In this document: positions 1 through 7,924 of the stretch, piece after piece
Layout: each line of letters begins with the position of its first letter
Numbering within the stretch: position 1 is the stretch's first letter
Origin: Balneola sp. EhC07
GTDB taxonomy: Bacteria > Bacteroidota > Rhodothermia > Balneolales > Balneolaceae
Direction: 5' to 3'
NCBI RefSeq assembly: GCF_001650905.1
Contig: NZ_LXYG01000018.1
Location: 1-64,000 of the forward strand
DNA: 64,000 bases
The notes under the pieces: generated by a model
Databases searched by the model: none
What the model saw: only the letters and a program-made list of their open reading frames with translations
What the model was told of the DNA's origin: nothing
Made by a program: the position numbers and the translations under genes

Positions 1-691
1 GAAGAAGCCTAAAATTTAATCTATTTGGAGAAAAAGTATCCAAGAATATTTTCATTCTTTCTATATAATCTTCATCTTGTAAACTTATTCCAGTAAGGGA
101 TTCTAATTGTATATCAAACCTTTTTTCAAGAGATGTAATTTTTGCTAGTTCTTTTGAAACTGCATTTCTGTTGGTATTTGTTTTAGCATTTTTTTTTGCA
201 TCATTGAGTTGCTTTCGTATTTCAACAATCTCAGGGTTATCAATAATTACAGAGTGGAATATCAGTCTCTGAATCTCATTAAAGTTTGTATAAATATTTT
301 TAAATCTTTCATAATCTTCAAAATTAGCCCAACCAGTTGCTTTTATGTAATTCAAATTTGGAAGCAGTTTAAAGAACGTTTCTATATCATTTTCAAATTC
401 TTTATATAGTTCATTTAGATCTGAAAGAGAGTCGACTTCTTTAAGCTGAGATTCTATCTCATTTATCATTTCATGAAAAAGCTCAACCTTTTCAGTTTTG
501 ATTGTTCTTTCTGTATCAAATTCTTTTCCCCCAATTTTCACTATTTTTATATCTAATCCTAATTCTCCTTCTAAGGTGTTTTCTTCTTCAAAAACTTTAG
601 AAATTTCATTAATTACTCCACCTTTGAGTTGACTAATTAGGGATTTTGATTTTTCTATATCTAAATAGATAATATCTTTAATGGACTTCAT
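1..691 (-). CDS. DUF6414-like protein, C-terminus beyond window edge
   Basis: An open frame of 230 codons runs from an ATG at 691 to the left edge with no stop; I translated it by hand on the minus strand. It begins MKSIKDIIYLDIEKSKSLIS, and the YLD...S..SQL start resembles DUF6414 proteins. The rest is hydrophilic and helical, with Lys/Glu-rich coiled-coil-like stretches around residues 70-200. There is no signal peptide or membrane segment, so it is probably cytoplasmic. The function of the family is unknown to me. The C-terminal part lies outside the window. The frame is certain; the family name is a recollection from the N-terminus only. Confidence 0.65.
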   Translation of the reverse strand, partial: MKSIKDIIYLDIEKSKSLISQLKGGVINEISKVFEEENTLEGELGLDIKIVKIGGKEFDTERTIKTEKVELFHEMINEIESQLKEVDSLSDLNELYKEFENDIETFFKLLPNLNYIKATGWANFEDYERFKNIYTNFNEIQRLIFHSVIIDNPEIVEIRKQLNDAKKNAKTNTNRNAVSKELAKITSLEKRFDIQLESLTGISLQDEDYIERMKIFLDTFSPNRLNFRLL

Positions 692-1006
692 CTGTGGTTT
701 TATAAGGATTAATAAATCTCTTTAATAAACAAAATGCTCTAAACAATTCCATGCAATAAAACTTTAAAAAAAAGTTACATAACTAGTAACTCAGAAAAAC
801 TCCCTTCGAAGGGAGACGATCATCCAAACGGTTCTTTGGATGATCCGAGGGATGTCGTGAAGTTTAGGAATTGGTAAACCTCACGACATCCTCCGTCCGC
901 CAGTCGGCGGACACCTCCTTCAAAGGAGGATTTTCATGTCTTTTATTCTACTTTTTTTGAGGATTGAAACCACCTACGCGTTCTTTATATCTATCAAGTC
1001 AGCATT
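692..1006. other. Gene-free stretch with repeat copy A
   Basis: No credible gene lies between the DUF6414-like start and the stop of the 1007-1423 gene. An AT-rich leader (692-799) is followed by a block of hairpins (800-934) described separately. The plus-strand frame from 964 only mirrors the membrane-protein gene on the other strand. Confidence 0.7.
800..934. repeat. Hairpin-rich dispersed repeat, copy A
   Basis: Five palindromes follow one another: CTCCCTTCGAAGGGAG (800-815), a stem GATCATCCAAA/TTTGGATGATC (818-845), a longer stem GGATGTCGTG/CACGACATCC (850-891) with inner GTTTA/TAAAC, TCCGCCAGTCGGCGGA (896-911) and CCTCCTTCAAAGGAGG (914-929). The same succession recurs at 1465-1620. It has no coding potential, and transcripts of either strand would fold strongly. 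It resembles a REP- or MITE-like non-autonomous element; that is inference. Confidence 0.75.
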
Positions 1007-1423
1007 TCAGAACAAATTCAGCCAAACAGAAAGAACAAAAAACCAGAGCATGTTGGCCAGAGTTAAAACAGTTAATCTTTGCCATTTTAACTTATGAAAA
1101 CCCTCGTTTTCCAGCTCCATTACAGTTTTTCCAATACGCGGGAGAAAAGTGCTAAACATCGAAATAAAGATATATGGAGCACACACTATCAGAATTATGA
1201 GTTCCTTTTTTGAAAGTCCTTTTGATCTTTTTAAAGCTTTTATTTTTTCTTTGCTCTTAGAGCTTACGCTTTCTTTGTGCTCAATTTTTCGACTAGAATA
1301 TCCTCTCTTAAGTAATTTCTTTTTTGCAATTAAGACTGCTTCGTTATCCCAGTCTTCGGTATTTGAAGTAATTTCGAATAACTCTTTGTCCGGTCTGGTT
1401 TTTATTGGTGGATTGAAATTCAT
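1007..1423 (-). CDS. Small membrane protein, function unknown
   Basis: This 138-residue protein has a soluble N-terminal half containing KELFEITSNTEDWDNEAV followed by a Lys-rich stretch. That start resembles a module seen at the head of many short Bacteroidota proteins (D.EL..I......W...A...AK..L..RG). Two hydrophobic segments lie at about residues 74-92 and 117-137, so the basic N-terminus is probably cytoplasmic. The start is the ATG at 1421-1423. The gene sits alone between two copies of the same hairpin-rich repeat (800-934 and 1465-1620), which may have moved or duplicated together with it. I cannot assign a role. Confidence 0.65.
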   Translation of the reverse strand: MNFNPPIKTRPDKELFEITSNTEDWDNEAVLIAKKKLLKRGYSSRKIEHKESVSSKSKEKIKALKRSKGLSKKELIILIVCAPYIFISMFSTFLPRIGKTVMELENEGFHKLKWQRLTVLTLANMLWFFVLSVWLNLF

Positions 1424-1720
1424 TCCTGATGCTAAGAGAAATATTTATTTCAAGCAATTAAATTTCCCTTCGAAGCCTGCCTCTCGGTATAGGCAGGGGA
1501 GATGATCATCCAAACAGTTCTTTAGATGATCCGAGAGATGTCGTGAAGTTTATGAATTGGTAAACCGCACGACATCCTCCGTCCACCAGTCGCCGGACAC
1601 CTCCTTCAAAGGAGGATTTTGGTTTCGGGCTTTAAGAAGAATAACTAAACAACGTTATTCTGATTTCGAAACTTCGGGAGAAAGAACTGCAAAGCTAGTT
1701 CGTGCATCTAGTTTACTAAT
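1424..1720. other. Intergenic stretch with repeat copy B
   Basis: It is occupied mainly by the second copy of the hairpin-rich repeat (1465-1620). The remaining roughly 100 bases up to the DUF3817 gene stop show no coding signal or clear site. Confidence 0.65.
1465..1620. repeat. Hairpin-rich dispersed repeat, copy B, with nested hairpin
   Basis: It repeats copy A in order: CCCTTCGAA, GATCATCCAAA...TGATCC, GATGTCGTG...CACGACATC, TCCGTCCACCAGTCGCCGGA and CCTCCTTCAAAGGAGGATTTT. The first palindrome is interrupted at about 1476-1497 by GCCTGCC...GGCAGG, an extra hairpin absent from copy A. The copies differ by scattered substitutions, so they are not recent identical duplicates. A short third fragment, TTCAAAGGAGGATTTT, occurs at 2737-2752. 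Confidence 0.75.
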
Positions 1721-2026
1721 TCAGTGGTTTGCATATTCATCTTTCTTCAAATACTTAGCTTCCAAGTAAAACGTGCCAAACGGTATTAGCGAAGCCAAAA
1801 AAGCCATAACACTAAAGCCGAATTTCCATTTGTAGTGGATAGCGCAGCTTAGTCCCAATATACAATACAAGATGAACAACAGGCCATGCGCCATACCTAC
1901 ATAAAAGTTGGGTTCTAAAATATCATACATATACTTTAATGGCATTGTAAGCCCAAATAACAAATAGCTTATACCTTCTAGAATGGCGGTGTAACGGAAG
2001 GATTTTAAGAGTGACATATTGTACAT
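1721..2026 (-). CDS. DUF3817 integral membrane protein
   Basis: The 101 residues carry the signature of the DUF3817 family: an EGISYLLFGLTMPLKY motif at about 17-32, where the family has EG.SYL.L....MPLKY, then a GMAHGLLFILYC motif at about 44-55. Three hydrophobic segments span roughly 14-30, 43-64 and 70-88. DUF3817 proteins are small inner-membrane proteins of unknown role. The length is normal for the family. The gene stands 47 bases from the ATPase gene upstream on the same strand and may share its transcript. The family call is firm; no function can be stated. Confidence 0.85.
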   Translation of the reverse strand: MYNMSLLKSFRYTAILEGISYLLFGLTMPLKYMYDILEPNFYVGMAHGLLFILYCILGLSCAIHYKWKFGFSVMAFLASLIPFGTFYLEAKYLKKDEYANH

Positions 2027-2072
2027 TTTTTGAGTATGAATTTATTGAAGAATATCAGGGCATTAAGACTCT

Positions 2073-2567
2073 TTATGCATCTACTTCGTACCCATTTTTG
2101 AGTTCTTCCTGATCCGGAATTTCAAATCTTGGCTCCATAAAATTGATCATCGTATCAGTAACTTCAAAGGCATATACATTGGGGTCTTTTTCAAGATTAC
2201 GTTTCTTAATACGCTTTACACGGACATCTTTTGGCACATTCAGGTAATGAATTTCGGAATTTATATTTAACTCTTTGGCTCGCTCAGAGAATAAAGTTCT
2301 TTGTTCTTTAGTGGTAAAACCCAGATCTAAAACCACGTTTCCATCAAGTGCTAGAATTTGCTTACTTACTTCCCAAATTTGCTCATAGCATCGATTTACT
2401 CGTTCAATCATCCAGGAGTAGTCTAGTGATGTCATATCATCCGAGAATAATGTTTGCATCCATGGGTCTATAGAAAACTTAACTGCACCAATTTCTTTAG
2501 AAAGAGACAGTGAATATGTTGTTTTTCCTGCGCCAGTAGGTCCGCAAATTAGAATCAATCTTGCCAT
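2073..2567 (-). CDS. P-loop kinase / AAA ATPase, zeta-toxin-like fold
   Basis: The 164-residue protein starts with a Walker A loop, GPTGAGKTT, at about residues 9-17. A lid-like basic stretch, RVKRIKKRNLEK, follows at about 132-143. This matches the small AAA_33/zeta-toxin-like kinases that phosphorylate small molecules or nucleic-acid ends. The substrate cannot be read from sequence. A Walker-B-like stretch, NVVLDLGFT, lies near 77-85. No antitoxin gene adjoins it, which argues against a toxin-antitoxin pair. The start ATG at 2565-2567 places the P-loop where expected. It is cytoplasmic. Confidence 0.8.
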   Translation of the reverse strand: MARLILICGPTGAGKTTYSLSLSKEIGAVKFSIDPWMQTLFSDDMTSLDYSWMIERVNRCYEQIWEVSKQILALDGNVVLDLGFTTKEQRTLFSERAKELNINSEIHYLNVPKDVRVKRIKKRNLEKDPNVYAFEVTDTMINFMEPRFEIPDQEELKNGYEVDA

Positions 2568-2736
2568 TCAACTTTGATTTTTTTGAGAAAATTTTTGTAT
2601 AAATCTGAGTGTTTATACTCTCTTAAATATAACATTGAGAGTTCTGATATCACAGCTATAGATAGAAGCTTTATTGGTTGTATCACCAAAACTAATTCTT
2701 TGGATAACCGTCGTCTGCAAATCTATAGATATCAAA

Positions 2737-2752
2737 TTCAAAGGAGGATTTT
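2737..2752. repeat. Fragment of the hairpin-rich repeat
   Basis: TTCAAAGGAGGATTTT is identical to the right end of repeat copies A and B. The rest of the element is absent. It lies in the 208-base gap between two minus-strand genes, where I see nothing else. Confidence 0.5.
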
Positions 2753-2775
2753 ATGGCTTCCCCAAAACAGTTCAA

Positions 2776-3105
2776 TCATTTAGGCTCCAAATCCATCACA
2801 AAATCATAGCTCTCATCGAGTAGTTTTGAAACGTGATTCAAATCTTCCAGCATTTCATCTGAAATCAGAATATAACCCTGCATTACAGAACCATAGGATC
2901 TATAGAGTTTGGTATTAAAATCTTCCAGATATTTTTTCTGAACTTCTTTGGAAAAGCGAATGCCAATTTCACCGGATTTATTCATCTGTGAAAACATATA
3001 ACCATTGGCAGAGGTGTAGGGCATGGTTTTACCTTTACGTTCAAAACGGGAGCATTTTGCGACCAGTTCATCGTAAAGCTTTAGTCGTTCTTCCCAATTA
3101 GTCAT
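2776..3105 (-). CDS. TfoX_N/Sxy-like small protein
   Basis: It is about 109 residues from the ATG at 3103-3105; a TTG nine bases upstream (3114) is a possible alternative start. The core PYTSANGYMFSQMNK followed by IGIRFSKE resembles small proteins annotated as TfoX/Sxy N-terminal-like. Those are compact alpha/beta proteins with no known catalytic residues. The stop codon of the SRPBCC gene upstream overlaps this start (ATGACTAA), so the two are almost certainly cotranslated. Similar pairing with SRPBCC proteins would fit a small-ligand or stress role, which is inference. I see no signal peptide or membrane segment. Confidence 0.65.
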   Translation of the reverse strand: MTNWEERLKLYDELVAKCSRFERKGKTMPYTSANGYMFSQMNKSGEIGIRFSKEVQKKYLEDFNTKLYRSYGSVMQGYILISDEMLEDLNHVSKLLDESYDFVMDLEPK

Positions 3106-3541
3106 TTCTTTCAACGAAGTCTTTAAATTGTTGCATCCATTTGTCTCCGTGTTTACGATACATTCCGGGAAACAGAACAGCCATCAGTTTTGGCATCACC
3201 CAGTCAATGCGAGTGTATTCAAATTCATAATCATATCTGGTGCTGTTCTCATCCAATGCTGTAAAGTTGCATTTCATGGTATTATCCATGTGTTTGTGAT
3301 GATAGAAAGCCTCAAATGAGTGAGGAAGATTATTGGAAGTGATGGTTTCAGTAAGTTCCATTTTTCTCTTTCCGTCATCATAATACATTTTGGAAACGGC
3401 TCCATTTTTACCGGACTCTCCACTGATAAGTTCTTTCCTTTGAAAACCATCCTGATATTCTTTCAGGTTAGCAGGATCAGCAAAAAGTCTGGCTACCAAT
3501 TCTATAGATTTGTTGATTACAATGGATCCTGAATGTTTCAT
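3098..3541 (-). CDS. SRPBCC (START-like) family protein
   Basis: This 147-residue protein has the outline of the helix-grip SRPBCC fold. An N-terminal strand (GSIVINKSIELVARLFADPANL) leads into the usual short helix pair, central strands alternate with YYDDGKRKMELTETI, and a long C-terminal amphipathic helix ends in KWMQQFKDFVE. Such proteins bind hydrophobic ligands in a central cavity. No catalytic residue can be named. The length is typical. It overlaps the downstream TfoX-like gene by eight bases. It is predicted cytoplasmic. Confidence 0.75.
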   Translation of the reverse strand: MKHSGSIVINKSIELVARLFADPANLKEYQDGFQRKELISGESGKNGAVSKMYYDDGKRKMELTETITSNNLPHSFEAFYHHKHMDNTMKCNFTALDENSTRYDYEFEYTRIDWVMPKLMAVLFPGMYRKHGDKWMQQFKDFVERND

Positions 3542-3608
3542 ACAGATTTCTTTTTGATCTGATTGAAGTATACTATTTCAAGATAGAATCATTTACTGAA
3601 TTTCATAA

Positions 3609-4181
3609 TCAACTTTTCTTAGAACAAGAGATCTTCCAGGTTGGATAAGAGAACGTTTCTCCAAGATTCACCCATTCACCGATCCACTTAAAACTTTCAT
3701 CAGTAACTTCATAGAATGTCAGGCGATAATAGCCATCAGTTCCGTTTGGGGCTGCTTGACGCCTGTAAAGCACGATCTTGCTTTCATCAGTCTTGGTGCC
3801 TTCCCATGTACTTAACGATGGAGAGGCCGGCACTGAGGAGTAATAGTGTACATACCATTTACTGCTGTCCGCATTAAACTGGCGAATACTGCCTGAATGT
3901 AGACCATCCGCTTTAAGTGTTTCATCCTGAACAGCCATTCCATTCATTATATATTTCCATTTCCACAGCATATCAACTTCATCATTCCAGGAGCCGTCAG
4001 GGGCTCTGCTTTCAGAAATACATTCACTAACTCCAATTAAAGGAGCAAAGTCTCCGGTTTGTGGAAATGCAGCCGGATTTAATTGTCCGTATGGATGTTC
4101 TTTGTTTGGCTCATATTCATATTGAGCAAATGTTGGTACTGCAGTGATGAAGAATAGGATAGTGAAAGTAATTTTTTTCAT
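3609..4181 (-). CDS. Secreted DUF1579-like protein
   Basis: A signal peptide ending TFAQ at about residue 20 directs this 190-residue protein to the periplasm or outside. The mature part is rich in Trp and Tyr, with strand-like segments (WKWKYIMNGMAV, KWYVHYYSS, YYRLTFYEV, KWIGEWVNLG). This is the layout of the DUF1579-like proteins that make a lipocalin-like barrel. I see no catalytic motif. It lies 67 bases downstream of the SRPBCC gene on the same strand, so a shared transcript is possible. The family call is tentative. Confidence 0.6.
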   Translation of the reverse strand: MKKITFTILFFITAVPTFAQYEYEPNKEHPYGQLNPAAFPQTGDFAPLIGVSECISESRAPDGSWNDEVDMLWKWKYIMNGMAVQDETLKADGLHSGSIRQFNADSSKWYVHYYSSVPASPSLSTWEGTKTDESKIVLYRRQAAPNGTDGYYRLTFYEVTDESFKWIGEWVNLGETFSYPTWKISCSKKS

Positions 4182-4259
4182 GGCTTTTTATTTTAAAGAA
4201 ACCATCAAATTCTATCCAAATCTACTAAATGCAGTGAATCAACCTGTGTTTGCAGTTAA

Positions 4260-5114
4260 TTAAATGGAATTTTCTTTCAATGCTTTGCGAAGTACCTGAG
4301 CTCCTGATTTTGATAGAGGCAATTCAGAGGAATCTTGCAATTTTATAAGTGAAGATTCGAAGTCAACATGATCCAGATATCCAAGGTTTAGCAAAGCTCC
4401 TCTGTGAACCCGGATAAAACGATACGACGCTAGTTGTTCTTCCAGAGATTTCATGCTTTTTCTCATCGAGTAAGCTTTACGTTCTGTATGTATTTTTACA
4501 CAGTAATCATCTGCTTCTATCCAGGTGACTTCATTCAGAGGGATCAACTTGAGTCTGTTACCTATTTTTATGCTTATTTGAGGATCATGAGAGATTTCGT
4601 TGCTAATTCCAGTATTTGATTTTAGATCTTTGATCTCAATCCATTGAGCGTCAATTACTAAGTTTTTGGAACTGCTGTATAAAGTTAAAACAAGCACACA
4701 ATACGCGAAAATAAAGGTTATCCCTTTCTGGTAAACAAAAAACTCAGCCGTTGATAATAAATCGAAAACAGAAAACTCTTCTCCATTGGTTATTAAAGAT
4801 GTCAGACTTATTAGAAAAATTGAAACTAGCCATCCAATAAAACCAACGGTAAAAATTAAGATCCAACGCGATGAAGCAATTTGTTGATTTGACTTTGAAA
4901 AATACTTCCAGGACACAATTACCAGGGGAATACTACAAATACCCCATACAATCCATCGGATTAGATGATTTATAAAAAGGGTAGAGAAAGCAATATTTGA
5001 TCCATCTTCTACAATATCATATGTGGACAGGTAATATTGTTGCTGAAGGGCATCAAACAGAATAATACCTAAAATGAATATTGAAAAATAAAGTGTAGTC
5101 TTTCTAAAATTCAT
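4260..5114 (-). CDS. LytTR-type transcription regulator with membrane anchor
   Basis: The N-terminal half has four hydrophobic segments at about residues 8-25, 48-68, 84-108 and 130-147. The C-terminal domain (about 180-284) is LytTR: NEVTWIEADDYCVKIHT, then RFIRVHRGALLNLGYLDHVD, then SELPLSKSGAQVLRKAL, all hallmarks of this DNA-binding fold. LytTR proteins usually act as response regulators, but here the input is a membrane region, not REC, so it probably senses an envelope or membrane signal directly. It is divergent from the glycosyltransferase at 5163 with only 48 bases between, making that gene a likely target. Confidence 0.85.
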   Translation of the reverse strand: MNFRKTTLYFSIFILGIILFDALQQQYYLSTYDIVEDGSNIAFSTLFINHLIRWIVWGICSIPLVIVSWKYFSKSNQQIASSRWILIFTVGFIGWLVSIFLISLTSLITNGEEFSVFDLLSTAEFFVYQKGITFIFAYCVLVLTLYSSSKNLVIDAQWIEIKDLKSNTGISNEISHDPQISIKIGNRLKLIPLNEVTWIEADDYCVKIHTERKAYSMRKSMKSLEEQLASYRFIRVHRGALLNLGYLDHVDFESSLIKLQDSSELPLSKSGAQVLRKALKENSI

Positions 5115-5143
5115 AGCTGATAATCGTACCTTTTAGCGATTTT

Positions 5144-5172
5144 CAAAAATATAAGTGTGTAAATGTTCGCAA
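5144..5172 (-). promoter_or_regulatory. Candidate Bacteroidota-type promoter for the LytTR gene
   Basis: On the minus strand a TATTTTTG box (5151-5144) fits the TAnnTTTG -7 consensus. A TTG (5172-5170) lies 18 bases upstream where the -33 element belongs. The box lies about 30 bases ahead of the LytTR ATG. The -33 overlaps the first codons of the divergent glycosyltransferase. Confidence 0.4.
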
Positions 5173-6407
5173 ATCAAAGATTACTAATTCTTGGAACGGT
5201 TTGGCCTGAGCCTGAATCTTCAGCTGCCGGCACCCGGATGATGCAACTATTAGACTTCTTTTTGGCAAATGAATTTGAAATTACATTCGCCTGTTCTGCA
5301 TCTAATCTGGAGTTTTCTGAAGATCTAAGAACACTTGGAATCAAAACCGAAAACATCAAAATAAATGATTCTGGTTTTGATCGCTTAATTCAGGATCTAA
5401 AACCTGATGTCGTACTTTTTGATCGGTTTATGACCGAAGAACAGTTTGGTTGGCGGGTATCTGAACATTGCCCAGAAGCACTGAAGATACTTGATACTGA
5501 AGATTTGCATTCTCTGAGGTACGCCCGGCACAAAGCTTTGAAAAAAGGCTCTGAATTCAAACTTGAGGACTTATATTCGGATGAAGCTCGCAGAGAAATT
5601 GCAGCTATTTATCGGTGTGATATCTCGTTGATCATTTCAACATTTGAATATGAGCTGCTTACAGATTTTTTCAACATTGACGCAGAAATTTTGCATTACC
5701 TCCCGTTTATGTTTGAAGAACTCGACTCGGATCATCTTTCTGAAATTCCAGAATTTGAAGAGAGGAAGCATTTTATATCGATCGGTAATTTTTTGCATGA
5801 ACCAAATTGGGACGCCGTGCGATTTCTGAAAGAAGATATTTGGAAACTCATCAGAAAGGAATTACCCGATGCAGAACTGCATATTTACGGAGCGTATACT
5901 TCTTCGAAAGTAGAGCAACTTCATAATGAGAGTGAAGGATTCCTGATTAAAGGGAGAGCAATCAGTGCAGAAAATGTGTTGAAGCAATCTAGGGTTTTAT
6001 TGGCACCGTTACGCTTTGGAGCCGGTTTAAAAGGAAAGTTCGTTGATGCTATGAAATTCGGAACTCCATCAGTTACTACAAAAATCGGGGCTGAAGGAAT
6101 GAAAAGCAATCACGATTGGGGGGGAGCCCTGGCTGAAACTCCGGATGAGATCGCTCAAAAAGCAGTTCAGCTATATTCAGATAAGTCAGTATGGGTTGAA
6201 GCACAAAAAAAAGGATTTGAGATATTCGATCAGCTGTTTAATAAAGCAGAGCACAGACAAAACCTTGAAGGAAAGATCGAATCAGTAACCGAGAACATTC
6301 AGAATCACCGAAAGAGAAATTTTATTGGATCCATGATGCTTCAGAATACGCTTCAAAGCTATAAGTATATGAGCAAATGGATAGAAGAAAAGAATAAAAA
6401 CTTATAA
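5163..6407 (+). CDS. Glycosyltransferase, GT4-like (GT-B fold)
   Basis: A 414-residue cytoplasmic GT-B protein. It opens with a strand-loop RLLILGTVWPEPESSAAGTR, the glycine-containing acceptor-side loop of GT4-like enzymes. The C-terminal half has FISIGNFLHEPNWDAVRFL, then ELHIYGAYTS, then the donor-binding stretch LAPLRFGAGLKGKFVDAMK followed by GTPSVTTKIGAEGM. The AGLKGK...AM.FGTP pattern is typical of sugar-nucleotide transferases acting on surface glycans. The sugar and acceptor are unknown. A repeat protein with a membrane anchor follows 42 bases later, so the two may form an operon, and the LytTR regulator is divergent. It is not part of the Pel-like locus. Confidence 0.8.
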   Translation: MFANQRLLILGTVWPEPESSAAGTRMMQLLDFFLANEFEITFACSASNLEFSEDLRTLGIKTENIKINDSGFDRLIQDLKPDVVLFDRFMTEEQFGWRVSEHCPEALKILDTEDLHSLRYARHKALKKGSEFKLEDLYSDEARREIAAIYRCDISLIISTFEYELLTDFFNIDAEILHYLPFMFEELDSDHLSEIPEFEERKHFISIGNFLHEPNWDAVRFLKEDIWKLIRKELPDAELHIYGAYTSSKVEQLHNESEGFLIKGRAISAENVLKQSRVLLAPLRFGAGLKGKFVDAMKFGTPSVTTKIGAEGMKSNHDWGGALAETPDEIAQKAVQLYSDKSVWVEAQKKGFEIFDQLFNKAEHRQNLEGKIESVTENIQNHRKRNFIGSMMLQNTLQSYKYMSKWIEEKNKNL

Positions 6408-6449
6408 ATTGATTCATTACTTTCCTGAAACAGCTTTTGATTAAGAGAC

Positions 6450-7304
6450 ATGAGCAGACAAAGAAATAAAAACAGACTTACCAACGATCTTGATTCAAGT
6501 GAAGAAGAAAAAGATTTCTCTGATTTTTATAGCGATGAAGGTCCCAAAGAAAAGAGAAAACCTTCAGATCCCGAAGATATATTATCCAGAAGAAACACTT
6601 GGGTTATCGGAATCTTTATTGTAGTAGCAGTTTTGTGGCACTTTGATTGGAGTCCAATGAAAGCTGCATACGGTATAGGAACTTCTATAACCAATTTATT
6701 TGAAAATGAAGAAACCCAGTCTGTTGGTCAAACTTCCAATTCAGATGCAATGAGTTTAACTCAACTTGACTATTTGGATCGGGTAAGGCAATTGGATTTT
6801 GGAAGTACACCCTCAACCTCCCAAATTACAACCTTGTACAACAGTGGGGTTTCGATCGACTATCTTGAAGCACTGGATGATGTTGATTATTTAGATGAAC
6901 TAAATTATTCCGGTGTTATCGCGCTAAATAGTAATGGAATAACCAGTGAGTATATCAGCGGTCTTGAAGATCTGGATTATCTGGACGAAGTAAATTATTC
7001 CGGTGTTATCGGTTTATACACCAGTGGGGTACCGATCAATTATATTGAGCATTTAGAATATATAGACTATCTGGATGAGGTTAATTACTCTGGAATCATT
7101 GGTTTATATACTTCCGGAGTACCTGAAAGCTATTTATCTACTTTAGATGATGTAGATTATCTTGATGAAGTAAATTATTCAGGGATCATAGGTTTATACA
7201 CATCAGGGGTATCTGAAGGATTTTTGCAAGGCCTGTACCAAAGAGATCTTTTAGACGATATGAGCTATTCCGAAATCATCCGGTTACATCAAAGTGGCGG
7301 TTGA
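6450..7304 (+). CDS. Membrane-anchored protein with 30-residue tandem repeats
   Basis: The first 50 residues are highly charged and probably cytoplasmic. A single membrane helix (about 51-66, WVIGIFIVVAVLWHF) follows. From about residue 108 to the end come tandem repeats of exactly 30 residues, with core DYLDEVNYSGIIGLYTSGVP. Four are close copies; the first and last are degenerate. The spacing of GV(P/S) and Leu/Ile recalls the GVTPEYI...L repeats found after some BlaR1-type peptidases, which suggests short paired helices stacking into a superhelix. The repeats are very acidic. It follows the glycosyltransferase by 42 bases. The role is unknown; a binding scaffold in the periplasm is my inference. 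Confidence 0.75.
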   Translation: MSRQRNKNRLTNDLDSSEEEKDFSDFYSDEGPKEKRKPSDPEDILSRRNTWVIGIFIVVAVLWHFDWSPMKAAYGIGTSITNLFENEETQSVGQTSNSDAMSLTQLDYLDRVRQLDFGSTPSTSQITTLYNSGVSIDYLEALDDVDYLDELNYSGVIALNSNGITSEYISGLEDLDYLDEVNYSGVIGLYTSGVPINYIEHLEYIDYLDEVNYSGIIGLYTSGVPESYLSTLDDVDYLDEVNYSGIIGLYTSGVSEGFLQGLYQRDLLDDMSYSEIIRLHQSGG

Positions 7305-7312
7305 TCTGCTGA

Positions 7313-7846
7313 TTACTTAGACTTTTCAATCCTTTCCAGAGAAGCTCTGATATCTTTCAAAACTTCGAGTACATTTTCAGAATTATCAGAGCTTGGCGCT
7401 GATGAAGATGATGTGTTTTCAGTTACTAAATCTCTTTGGTCAAGTACTTTGTCTCTGAATTGCGATGCGTTAACAATTCCGATCAAAGACAGATCTGCTG
7501 ATGCGGAAGCTGAACTGCCGGCAGTTTCAATTTGAAGAATACTTAAACCGAAAGCTTTTAAAAGGGGACCTTCTTTAAATGTAAGATCCTGAATTTTATC
7601 TAACGGAATAGTTTTTTCAGTTCTGAAAATATAACCCTTGTTAAATTTTAGTGAACGGGTTGTAAGTTCGCAATGAAGTCTCTCAAAGTATTTATTCACA
7701 AAGTAGGATGCGAAAATCAACCAAAGAGGGATAAAGGGAATCGTAAATATCATAACAATACACATCAACACACCATACCAAAGAAGATATGATTTAATCT
7801 TTGGGTTGAAGCTGGCTTCTAATAAAGTTTTTGCCGGTTCTGTCAT
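7313..7846 (-). CDS. PH-domain membrane protein (bPH_2, YdbS-like)
   Basis: 177 residues. Two adjacent hydrophobic segments (about 20-48) are followed by the bPH_2 signature: CELTTRSLKFNKGYI, then EKTIPLDKIQDLTFKEGPL, then FGLSILQIETAGSS. This is the order seen in YdbS/YdbT-type proteins. A Ser-rich linker leads to a C-terminal helix (LKDIRASLERIEKSK). Bacterial PH-like domains of this kind occur in small inner-membrane proteins of poorly known function, some linked to envelope stress. It converges with the repeat protein (eight bases between stops). Confidence 0.8.
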   Translation of the reverse strand: MTEPAKTLLEASFNPKIKSYLLWYGVLMCIVMIFTIPFIPLWLIFASYFVNKYFERLHCELTTRSLKFNKGYIFRTEKTIPLDKIQDLTFKEGPLLKAFGLSILQIETAGSSASASADLSLIGIVNASQFRDKVLDQRDLVTENTSSSSAPSSDNSENVLEVLKDIRASLERIEKSK

Positions 7847-7864
7847 GTTTTGAAATTTAATTAT

Positions 7865-7897
7865 ATAAAAAAGGCGAGCTTTTAATCAGCTCGCCTT
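7865..7897 (-). terminator. Rho-independent terminator after msrB
   Basis: A perfect 9-bp stem AAGGCGAGC/GCTCGCCTT (7871-7897) with a nine-base loop. Read on the minus strand it is followed by TTTTTTATAT, so it ends transcripts coming from msrB, whose stop lies 28 bases before it. Confidence 0.85.
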
Positions 7898-7924
7898 GAG
7901 TATAAATAAAAATGTGGTTCAGAA

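Noticed and set aside
1149-1505. Plus-strand frame over the 1007-1423 gene
   Set aside because: The minus-strand frame has a known-looking N-terminal module and two membrane helices; the plus frame is its shadow and extends into repeat copy B.
2073-2567. Zeta toxin of a toxin-antitoxin pair
   Set aside because: No antitoxin gene adjoins and the protein looks like ordinary small P-loop kinases.
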